The position numbers were made by a program, and so were the translations under genes. The notes beneath the pieces are model-generated. The model had not been told where the DNA came from. It did not search any database and saw nothing but the letters and a program-made list of their open reading frames with translations. DNA of 5,330 bases from Planctomycetaceae bacterium (GTDB lineage: Bacteria; Planctomycetota; Planctomycetia; Pirellulales; Thermoguttaceae), in the NCBI GenBank assembly GCA_031256755.1, contig JAIRPZ010000198.1, forward strand, positions 1-5,330. The letters run 5' to 3'. This document shows positions 1 through 4,990 of the stretch, piece after piece (the stretch's first letter is position 1; each line of letters starts with the position of its first letter).

Positions 1-1
1 G

Positions 2-82
2 GTGTCCTTGTCCATGAGTTTTGGGGCATGTCCAAAACCCGAAGCGGGCATTGAAAATTGAAACGTTTTTTGTAGAATGATA
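2..82 (+). repeat. Degenerate direct repeat, copy 1 (Rhs-associated linker)
   Basis: This stretch aligns with 557-640 over its whole length with a few single-base gaps. Shared blocks include the start (GTGTCCTTGTCC here, GTATCCTTGTCC there), AGTTTTGG, and the end TTTGTAGAATGATA. Both copies lie immediately upstream of sequence that reads as Rhs YD-repeat protein, and copy 2 follows the small gene at 260-550. The repeat is probably the residue of a duplicated Rhs tip unit rather than an insertion sequence, because no inverted ends or transposase are visible. The reading frames through the two copies are interrupted by stops (for example at 59-61), so it is not coding now. The alignment was done by eye. 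Confidence 0.7.
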
Positions 83-229
83 AGAATGGGAACGAAAAAA
101 CCGAATTGGAACGCTGCCGCGATAAGCGGTGTTATGGGGAACGTTCTGGAAAGGTACAAGTATGACGGCTTTGGCAGGCGGACGGTCTTGTCCGCTGACG
201 CTGTTGTGGAGAAACTAAATAACAAATGA
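62..229 (+). pseudogene. Rhs/YD-repeat protein fragment (C-terminal tip remnant)
   Basis: From 140 the frame reads GNVLERYKYDGFGRRTVLSA, a clear Rhs/YD-repeat signature (Y-x-Y-D-x-x-G-R followed by a beta-strand), then ends at TGA 227-229 after DAVVEKLNNK. The frame is open only from just after the TGA at 59-61, and the first ATG is at 77, giving at most 50 residues. Real Rhs proteins have many such repeats over 1,000 or more residues, then a conserved tip motif and a variable toxin. No tip motif (DPxGxxxG type) or toxin follows here. I read it as a displaced, truncated Rhs end left by recombination, not a functional gene. The YD motif is seen directly; the origin is inference. Confidence 0.65.
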
Positions 230-259
230 CCTTATTTTCAGTTAATTGACCATAGAACT

Positions 260-550
260 ATGAACAAAATTGATACAACAATTGTTCCTGATGAATTATC
301 CTACTTGGTAGAGCCTTCGCAAAAATATAAAGATTATCGTTTTGCAGAACAGTTAGAATGGCTGTCTCAAAATATTTCAAAAGAAGAGTTAGAATCTCTT
401 CAGATAATAGCAGAAAAGGTACGTCATCAGAAAGACTATGTAAAAGTAAATCGCTGGTTAGATAGATTTAAGATGACGAAATATCCGATTGCAGCAGACA
501 TCTATTTTTTGTTTGGTGTAATGGATGCTCTTGATATTGTTTTTGATTGA
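260..550 (+). CDS. Small hypothetical protein, candidate orphan immunity protein of an Rhs locus
   Basis: This encodes a 96-residue soluble protein with no signal peptide or membrane segment. It is mostly helical in character and mildly acidic (17 D/E against 13 K/R). A central amphipathic stretch around residues 34-70 (NISKEELESLQIIAEKV... VNRWLDRF) is followed by an aromatic C-terminal segment ADIYFLFGVMDALDIVFD. I do not recognise a named family. The ATG at 260 is the first in the frame; there is no Shine-Dalgarno sequence before it. The gene is clearly AT-richer than the radical SAM and peptidase genes, which suggests separate acquisition. It lies between two Rhs fragments and two copies of a linker repeat, the usual place of an immunity gene kept after its toxin was displaced. 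Immunity function is inferred from context only. It could also be an unrelated cargo gene. Confidence 0.6.
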   Translation: MNKIDTTIVPDELSYLVEPSQKYKDYRFAEQLEWLSQNISKEELESLQIIAEKVRHQKDYVKVNRWLDRFKMTKYPIAADIYFLFGVMDALDIVFD

Positions 551-556
551 AAAACA

Positions 557-640
557 GTATCCTTGTCCTGTAGTTTTGGAGAACGCTCCGAATCCTGAAC
601 CGAGCGTTGAAAAACTGAAATGTTGCTTTGTAGAATGATA
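557..640 (+). repeat. Degenerate direct repeat, copy 2 (Rhs-associated linker)
   Basis: This is the second copy of the repeat at 2-82. It begins 7 bases after the stop of the small gene at 260-550 and runs into the second Rhs fragment. The best conserved parts are the first 12 bases, AGTTTTGG near 572, and the last 14 bases TTTGTAGAATGATA. Two or three single-base gaps and scattered substitutions separate the copies, so the duplication is old. If the unit is [linker repeat - Rhs tip - small gene], copy 1 would mark the previous unit, whose own small gene would lie just left of the window. Confidence 0.7.
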
Positions 641-879
641 GTTATGCCGGGGCGGAAAAGGAAATACGATTCGCGAAAACGTTTGACCGAAGTAAAGAAG
701 GATTCGGACAATCTCATTGTGCAGCATAGGTGCAACGATTTGCAGCACATTAAAAAACCGTTGAAAAAACGGGGATTAAGATTCATGGTCGCAACGGTCA
801 TCCTGAAGTTCGTGACGCTTTCATTCGTTTTGCCAAATGGCTGCGAAAATTGGATGGTATAGTGAACTTACCGGCATAG
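620..879 (+). pseudogene. Frameshifted Rhs fragment joined to a truncated foreign or toxin-tip segment
   Basis: In the frame of 620, residues from 644 read MPGRKRKYDSRKRLTEVKKD then SDNLIVQHR and NDLQHIKK, which resembles a YD repeat (YDSRNRLTEV... is a common Rhs form). The frame then loses similarity after the A run at 752-757. In the -1 frame, from 754, the sequence reads KTVEKTG, a normal continuation of a YD repeat, followed by IKIHGRNGHPEVRDAFIRF and AKWLRK, then LDGIVNLPA and TAG at 877-879. One extra A in the run would join both parts. The HPEVRDAFIRFAKWLR block is well formed and looks like the start of a distinct globular domain that I cannot name with confidence; it is cut off after a few residues. 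The whole is a decayed gene with at least one frameshift and a missing 3' end. Confidence 0.5.
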
Positions 880-937
880 GATTTTTCACAACTGATCGGC
901 GGTGCAGTATTGCGGCTGGTGCCGGCGGGACGGTCTC

Positions 938-965
938 TTTACTTTGACTCTCCGCCTGATATAAT
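938..965 (+). promoter_or_regulatory. Sigma-70-type promoter for the radical SAM gene
   Basis: A perfect -10 box TATAAT lies at 960-965. A -35-like TTTACT (938-943, four of six consensus bases) is 16 bp upstream. The predicted start of transcription, 6-8 bases after the -10 box, falls at about 972-973, only 3-4 bases before the ATG at 976. The transcript would therefore be practically leaderless, which fits the absence of a ribosome-binding site. TTGACT at 944-949 is a better -35 match but is only 10 bp from the -10 box. Confidence 0.5.
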
Positions 966-975
966 AAAATTACCG

Positions 976-1833
976 ATGAATGTTTTGATTAAAGAAATTA
1001 CACCAAAACATATCATTACACAGAGCAAATTGCCGGGTATTGAGTATTGCGTGAATCCTTATACCGGCTGTTCCCACGCTTGTGTGTATTGTTATGCCCG
1101 GTTTATGAAACGGTTCTCCAATCACAATGAGGACTGGGGAACGTTTGTCGATATAAAAATCAACGCCGCCGAAACATGTGCCGCAGACATCCGCAAAATC
1201 AAACCGAATACGACACTGATGTTCGGTACAGTTACCGATTGTTATCAACCGCTCGAATCAAAATACCGGCTCACACGTTCCATTCTGGAACAAATCGCCG
1301 CTCTGCCGGAAAAGCCGTTTCATGTGTCTCTCTTGACAAAGTCCGATCTCATTTTACGCGACATTGACTTATTAGAAAAAATTCCTTCCGTTTCCGTCGG
1401 TTTTTCCGTCGCATGGCATGACGAGCAGGCAAGAAAGATTTTTGATCCGCATTGTCCGCCGATTCACCGCCGGATGGCAGCGTTGACAACGCTTCGAAAT
1501 GCCGGAGTTTCCGTGTTCGCTTTTATCGGTCCGATTTTACCCGGCATTACCGATCTGCCGGAAATCTTCCGTATGCTGAACGGCAGCGTCAGCACCATTC
1601 ATGGCGAAACGCTCAATTTATCCTGCGGCAATTTACAGAATGTTTTGCACGCGGTGCATCAGTACAATCCGGCATTGCGGACTTCATTTGAAAAAAATAT
1701 CCGGGACGCTCAATACTGGACATCGGTTCAGCGCGAGTTCCTGAAACTTGCCGGAACATACGGTATGACAATTGAAGGTTTTTACCGTCATCCGACCGAA
1801 AGGGGGATTGTTTCCACCCTTTTTTCGGTGTAA
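976..1833 (+). CDS. Radical SAM protein, SplB-like (COG1533 group)
   Basis: This encodes a 285-residue cytosolic iron-sulfur enzyme of the SPL-related COG1533 group. The CX3CX2C motif that binds the 4Fe-4S cluster and S-adenosylmethionine is at Cys32, Cys36 and Cys39 within NPYTGCSHACVYCYARFMKR. Other family segments are KEITPKHIITQSKLPG near the N-terminus, GTVTDCYQPLESKYRLTRSI (84-103), LLTKSDLILRDIDLL (119-133), FDPHCPPIHRRMAALTTLRN (157-176) and GPILPGITD (185-193). The substrate is unknown. Members resemble spore photoproduct lyase in the N-terminal half, but no DNA-repair role can be claimed. The frame is open from a TTG at 910, but ATG 976 is preferred because family proteins begin with the IKEIT-type motif and a promoter ends just before it. 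There is no Shine-Dalgarno sequence. Length is normal and the gene looks intact. It is followed after 63 bp by the peptidase gene. Confidence 0.9.
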   Translation: MNVLIKEITPKHIITQSKLPGIEYCVNPYTGCSHACVYCYARFMKRFSNHNEDWGTFVDIKINAAETCAADIRKIKPNTTLMFGTVTDCYQPLESKYRLTRSILEQIAALPEKPFHVSLLTKSDLILRDIDLLEKIPSVSVGFSVAWHDEQARKIFDPHCPPIHRRMAALTTLRNAGVSVFAFIGPILPGITDLPEIFRMLNGSVSTIHGETLNLSCGNLQNVLHAVHQYNPALRTSFEKNIRDAQYWTSVQREFLKLAGTYGMTIEGFYRHPTERGIVSTLFSV

Positions 1834-1870
1834 AATACGGAAAGCCCCTGCGGGATAATCCGCTGTTTTT
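1795..1870 (+). terminator. Possible weak terminator hairpins at the end of the radical SAM gene
   Basis: Two small hairpins are possible. The first overlaps the end of the coding region: ACCGAAAGGG (1795-1804) can pair with CCC-T6-CGGT (1817-1829) with a bulge in the T run. The second is GCGG(G) 1850-1854 with (T)CCGC 1859-1863, a four- or five-base-pair stem with an ATAA loop, followed by TGTTTTTG at 1864-1871. The second has the order of an intrinsic terminator but a short stem, so readthrough into the peptidase gene is likely. Neither was folded computationally. Confidence 0.3.
1808..1836 (+). promoter_or_regulatory. Possible promoter for the prolyl oligopeptidase gene
   Basis: TTGTTT (1808-1813) and TAAAAT (1831-1836) are spaced by 17 bp. 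The -10 matches five of six consensus bases and the -35 matches the TTG part only. Transcription would start near 1843 and give a leader of about 54 bases, including the hairpin at 1850-1863. AT-rich sequence makes such matches common by chance, so the call is tentative. Confidence 0.25.
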
Positions 1871-1896
1871 GTAACAATAACAAACAGAAATTGACG

Positions 1897-4065
1897 ATGA
1901 ATTTGATGAAGTTTTCTTTGATGTTGACCGCTCTGCTTTTGCCCTTGCGGTGTTTGCATTTGTCTCTTTGCGGTGCAGATTTTGCTTATCCGCAGGCAAA
2001 ACGTTCCGATCAAAAAGACGATTATTTCGGAACGGTTGTTGCCGATCCGTACCGGTGGATGGAAATCAACGATACACCGGAACTGACGGCTTGGATCAAT
2101 GCCGAAAATCAGTTGACCCGAAAATATCTTGACGCTTTGCCGCAGCGGGAAATGCTGAAAAAACGTCTGACCGAAATCGTCAACTATCCGAAATACACTT
2201 TGCCATGGAAAAAAGCGGGCAAACTTTTTTATTTCAAAAATGACGGATTGCAGAATCAATCCGTTTTGTACGTCATTGATGATTACCAATCCGGCGGAAG
2301 CGGAAATAGAGCATCCGCTGCTGCCCGTGTTTTGCTTGATCCGAATAAGTTGTCTGCTGACGGAACTGTTGCCTTGCAAAACGTTGAAGTTTCCAAAGAC
2401 GGCAAATATCTGGCGTATGCCTTTGCCCGAAGCGGGTCGGATTGGAACGAGATTAACGTCATCGAAACCGCTGCCGGCAAAATGTTGAACGATAAAATTG
2501 AGCGTGTCAAGTTTTCCGATATCGCTTGGAAGGGCGACAGTTTTTATTACAGTTGTTATGATGCACCGGAAGGCGATGTGCTGACCGCAAAGAATGAGAA
2601 CCATAAAATTTTTCTGCACAAACTCGGAACAGCACAAAAAGAGGACATCCTTATTCGGGAAGACAAGTCCCATCCGCTGCGGACGCGGCAGGCGGAAATG
2701 GACGAAGAACAGCGTTATCTTTTTTTGTCCGAAAGCGAATCGACTTACGGCAATACGCTTTCGTTTTTGGATTTATCCCGGACGGAAGGGACGTTTCAAA
2801 CCATTATCGGCAATTTTGAATCGAACAACAGTGTTGTTGCGGTGCGGAACAATATGTTTTATGTTTTGACTGACCGCAAAGCACCCAATAAGCGTCTGGT
2901 TGCGGTCAATCCGGCACAGCCGCAGCCGGAACATTGGATCGACATTATTCCGCCGTCCGATGCGCTGCTGCAAAGCGTTTCATGCATCGGCGGAAAGTTT
3001 ATAGCGGTCTATTTAAAAGATGCGGCTCACAACGTTTTTATCCACGATACTGCCGGAAAAGTTCTTGCCGGAATTCCGCTGCCGACGTTAGGTGTAGCCG
3101 GTTTTTCCGGGAATCAAGGCGATAACGAAATTTTCTATTCGTTCACATCGTTTCTTTATCCGACCGTGATTTACCGAAGCGAAATTCCTTATGACCTTGC
3201 TGCGTCCGGTCAATTCAAATCGGGGGAAACGATGTTTCCGGCGGCGGTCAATTTCCAAACAGAAAATTACGAAACCGAGCGGATATGGTACACAAATTCT
3301 GCCGGTAAAAAGGTTCCGCTTTTTTTATCGTACAAAAAAGGAATAAAGAAAGACGGCAGCAATCCGGTATTATTGTACGGTTACGGCGGATTCAATATCA
3401 GTATTTCGCCATCATTTAACCCGTACCGTCTGCCGTTCCTTGAAAAAGGGGGGATTTATGCTCAAGCCGTTTTGCGCGGCGGCGGGGAATACGGCGAAGA
3501 ATGGCATCAGGCGGGAACGAAACGGCAAAAGCAGAACGTATTTGATGATTTTGCGGCAGCGGCGGAATTTCTTATCAAAGAAAAATATACTTCGCCGGAA
3601 AAACTGGCGATACAGGGCGGTTCTAACGGCGGACTGCTGGTCGGAGCCAGTGCAGTGCAGCGTCCCGATTTGTTCAAAGCGGCGGTGGCACAAGTCGGTG
3701 TGCTGGATATGCTGCGGTATCATAAATTCACGATCGGCTGGTCGTGGGCAACGGACTACGGAACGAGTGAAGAGAGCAAAGAGATGTTTAAGTATTTGTA
3801 CAAATACTCGCCGCTGCACAATATCAAGTCCGGCGTGAATTATCCGGCGATGCTGATAACGACATCCGATCACGATGACCGAGTAGTGCCGGCGCATTCG
3901 TTTAAGTTTACGGCGGAGATGCAGGCGAAAACCGGCGGTAAAAATCCGGTGTATATCCGTATTGAGACGAAGGCGGGACATGGTGCGGGCAAGCCTGTCA
4001 GCAAGCGGATCGACGAAGCCGCCGACATCTGGGCGTTTTTGATGGAGCAACTGGGAATGCAATAA
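1897..4065 (+). CDS. Prolyl oligopeptidase (S9A serine peptidase), probably exported
   Basis: This 722-residue enzyme cleaves short peptides on the C-terminal side of proline. An N-terminal basic-hydrophobic stretch (MKFSLMLTALLLPL, with possible cleavage after LCGA near residue 27) suggests export to the periplasm. The mature part opens with YPQAKRSDQKDDYFGTVVAD and PYRWME, typical of the family. A beta-propeller follows to about residue 425. The alpha/beta-hydrolase domain shows YGYGGFNISISP, then GGSNGG with nucleophile Ser576, SDHDDRVVP with Asp660 and Arg662, and TKAGHGAGKP with His695. Trp617 in IGWSWATDYG matches the proline-stacking tryptophan. Length (about 700) is usual and nothing is missing. 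ATG 1897 is preferred over TTG 1891; ATG 1906 is also possible and keeps the signal sequence. No Shine-Dalgarno sequence is seen. Nothing links its function directly to the upstream radical SAM gene beyond shared direction. Confidence 0.95.
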   Translation: MNLMKFSLMLTALLLPLRCLHLSLCGADFAYPQAKRSDQKDDYFGTVVADPYRWMEINDTPELTAWINAENQLTRKYLDALPQREMLKKRLTEIVNYPKYTLPWKKAGKLFYFKNDGLQNQSVLYVIDDYQSGGSGNRASAAARVLLDPNKLSADGTVALQNVEVSKDGKYLAYAFARSGSDWNEINVIETAAGKMLNDKIERVKFSDIAWKGDSFYYSCYDAPEGDVLTAKNENHKIFLHKLGTAQKEDILIREDKSHPLRTRQAEMDEEQRYLFLSESESTYGNTLSFLDLSRTEGTFQTIIGNFESNNSVVAVRNNMFYVLTDRKAPNKRLVAVNPAQPQPEHWIDIIPPSDALLQSVSCIGGKFIAVYLKDAAHNVFIHDTAGKVLAGIPLPTLGVAGFSGNQGDNEIFYSFTSFLYPTVIYRSEIPYDLAASGQFKSGETMFPAAVNFQTENYETERIWYTNSAGKKVPLFLSYKKGIKKDGSNPVLLYGYGGFNISISPSFNPYRLPFLEKGGIYAQAVLRGGGEYGEEWHQAGTKRQKQNVFDDFAAAAEFLIKEKYTSPEKLAIQGGSNGGLLVGASAVQRPDLFKAAVAQVGVLDMLRYHKFTIGWSWATDYGTSEESKEMFKYLYKYSPLHNIKSGVNYPAMLITTSDHDDRVVPAHSFKFTAEMQAKTGGKNPVYIRIETKAGHGAGKPVSKRIDEAADIWAFLMEQLGMQ

Positions 4066-4218
4066 GTCCGTTGCAAGTCCGTAATCCTTTTTGTACTTTT
4101 CCGCAATTTGCCAGTCGTCAAACCAGTCCGACAAAGTGACTTCACCGTTGTCGAGTGTTTTGATGTTATCGCGCATCCAATTTGCCAATTCATCAACGTT
4201 CTTAAAACTCTTGTACAT
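4066..4218 (-). pseudogene. 5' part of a small hypothetical gene, 3' end apparently lost
   Basis: From ATG 4218 the frame reads MYKSFKNVDELANWMRDNIK, then TLDNGEVTLSDWFDDWQIAE and KYKKDYGLATDLL. This is a well-formed acidic, tryptophan-rich protein with helical character. The ATG is preceded by AAGAGG four bases upstream, the only credible Shine-Dalgarno sequence in the window. I do not recognise the family. About 51 codons lie outside the peptidase gene. Beyond 4065 the frame stays open to 3412 but is entirely antisense to the peptidase catalytic domain, and its composition becomes arginine-rich and shadow-like. I infer that the original 3' end was replaced when the two regions were joined. 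A short natural protein ending in the overlap is excluded by the lack of a stop there. An alternative start at 4278 lacks support. Confidence 0.45.
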
Positions 4219-4225
4219 AAGACCT

Positions 4226-4284
4226 CTTCTTATTTGTGTGAGTGTGTCCGCCCTCTGCGAACTTACACGTGTCATCATAAGAAG
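4226..4284. repeat. Imperfect inverted repeat in the leader of the truncated small gene
   Basis: The outer arms CTTCTTAT (4226-4233) and ATAAGAAG (4277-4284) are perfect 8-bp complements. Inner arms GTGTGAGT (4236-4243) and ACTTACAC (4261-4268) match in seven of eight positions, with a G-T pair in the eighth. They are separated by a 2-base and an 8-base internal loop and a 17-base central loop. There is no T run on either side, so it is not a standard terminator. It lies 8 to 66 bases upstream of ATG 4218 and could be an operator, an RNA leader structure or a recombination end. Confidence 0.4.
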
Positions 4285-4370
4285 GTTGCCGATGTTGACA
4301 AGCCGTCAAGTCCGGCATTGATAACGACACAAGAAACAACACAAACAAAAAGCAATAAACGAAACAAAAA

Positions 4371-4574
4371 TTATTTTGCTGCCGTTTCTGTGTTTGCGGA
4401 GAAGGCTTTTTGTAACGAATTTAAGAGTTGGTTGCGGAAAATACGATACTCCGTGCCGACACGGATATACTCAAGAACTTTTTCCTGACAAAGGATGCGG
4501 ACATACTGCGGCGTGACTTTCAGATAATCCGCCGCTTCTTTAACGGTCATCAGTTCGGGTAAGGCACTAGACAT
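4371..4574 (-). CDS. Excisionase-type helix-turn-helix DNA-binding protein (HTH_17)
   Basis: This encodes a 67-residue protein. Residues 8-54 follow the MerR-like winged HTH pattern of the excisionase family: LMTVKEAADYLKVTPQYVRI (helix-turn-helix), then LCQEKVLEYIRVGTEYRIFR (wing) and NQLLNSL. Such proteins bind DNA as excision factors or small regulators in phages and integrative elements. A short tail (QKAFSANTETAAK) follows. ATG 4574 is preferred because a TATAAT box lies 6 bp upstream; ATG 4550 (residue 9) is an alternative that still keeps the domain. No Shine-Dalgarno sequence is visible. The gene lies 32 bp after the DUF1937 gene in the same direction. No integrase is in the window, so an actual role in excision is unproven. 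After the stop, the transcript would be T-rich without a hairpin. Confidence 0.85.
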   Translation of the reverse strand: MSSALPELMTVKEAADYLKVTPQYVRILCQEKVLEYIRVGTEYRIFRNQLLNSLQKAFSANTETAAK

Positions 4575-4580
4575 AGGATT

Positions 4581-4586
4581 ATTATA
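4581..4586 (-). promoter_or_regulatory. -10 box (TATAAT) directly before the HTH gene
   Basis: On the minus strand TATAAT occupies 4586-4581 and the ATG begins at 4574, leaving 6 bases between them. Transcription would start at or next to the ATG, giving a leaderless mRNA. At the standard 16-18 bp spacing I see no good -35 match; TTGTCT (4602-4597) is only 10 bp upstream. This would give the HTH gene expression independent of the genes before it. Confidence 0.4.
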
Positions 4587-4606
4587 ACAAAAATTCAGAC
4601 AAACGA

Positions 4607-4981
4607 TCAGGCATTGCGTCCATAAGTTGCTAATCGCGGAATTTCTTTTTCAGAAATCAGAACATTCGGTATCTGCCATTCAAGGGCCGCATCAATCTCG
4701 GCATTCACACCGATACTCTCTTCCCAGCCGTCAATTGCCAGTACCATCAACAAGTTGCTCATCCGCAGAAACGGCAATTCCTGTTTTAACCAAAATGCAC
4801 ATGCAGTATCCTTTTCGTCAAGGTCACCGTTGTTCATAATGGCCACACCGTGTGACAACGGACTAAATACGGTATGACCCGCCTTCATCAGAAGGGAAGC
4901 AGCGCGGCAGGCCTTCATATAGCGACAATGACGCACAAAGACTTCAGGATGGCTGTACGGACATGCAAGGTAAATAATCAT
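4607..4981 (-). CDS. DUF1937 family protein, nucleoside 2-deoxyribosyltransferase-like fold
   Basis: This encodes a 124-residue protein that matches the DUF1937 pattern. The N-terminal YLACPYSHPE (residues 4-13) resembles the nucleotide-binding start of this Rossmann-like superfamily. ACRAASLLMKAGHTVFSPLS (24-43) is the conserved second strand region. IDGWEESIGVNAEIDAALE (83-101) contains Asp84, Trp86 and Glu95, where the deoxyribosyltransferase superfamily carries its catalytic glutamate. By relation, members may handle nucleosides or nucleotides, but a reaction has not been established from this sequence. The protein is cytosolic and of normal length. It begins 9 bp after the methyltransferase stop without a Shine-Dalgarno sequence, so translation is probably coupled. 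Pairing with a methyltransferase and an HTH protein is typical of prophage cargo. Confidence 0.85.
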   Translation of the reverse strand: MIIYLACPYSHPEVFVRHCRYMKACRAASLLMKAGHTVFSPLSHGVAIMNNGDLDEKDTACAFWLKQELPFLRMSNLLMVLAIDGWEESIGVNAEIDAALEWQIPNVLISEKEIPRLATYGRNA

Positions 4982-4990
4982 AACAACAGA

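Noticed and set aside
2..640. The two repeat copies as ends of a composite insertion sequence
   Set aside because: The copies are direct, diverged, lack terminal inverted repeats and enclose no transposase.
749..760. Programmed -1 frameshift at the A6 run
   Set aside because: The zero frame does not place the run as a canonical X XXY YYZ slippery heptamer, and the product is truncated soon afterwards. Loss of one base in a decaying gene is simpler.
458..801. Overlapping minus-strand open frames opposite the small gene and the second repeat
   Set aside because: They cross the repeat and the gene boundary, have no start signals, and show low-complexity serine/phenylalanine-rich translations.
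944..965. TTGACT with TATAAT as a promoter pair
   Set aside because: The spacing is only 10 bp, too short for a sigma-70-type promoter. The TTTACT box at 938 gives 16 bp.
1684..2673. Long minus-strand open frame of 329 codons
   Set aside because: It lies opposite the start of the prolyl oligopeptidase and the end of the radical SAM gene, both of which have clear motifs. Its translation shows no domain pattern.
3412..4065. Minus-strand frame continuing from the small gene at 4218
   Set aside because: This part is fully antisense to the peptidase catalytic domain and reads as an arginine-rich shadow. Only the part right of 4065 looks genuinely protein-like.
4108..4488. Plus-strand open frame of 126 codons
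   Set aside because: It is antisense to the small gene and the HTH gene, both of which have better protein character and start signals.
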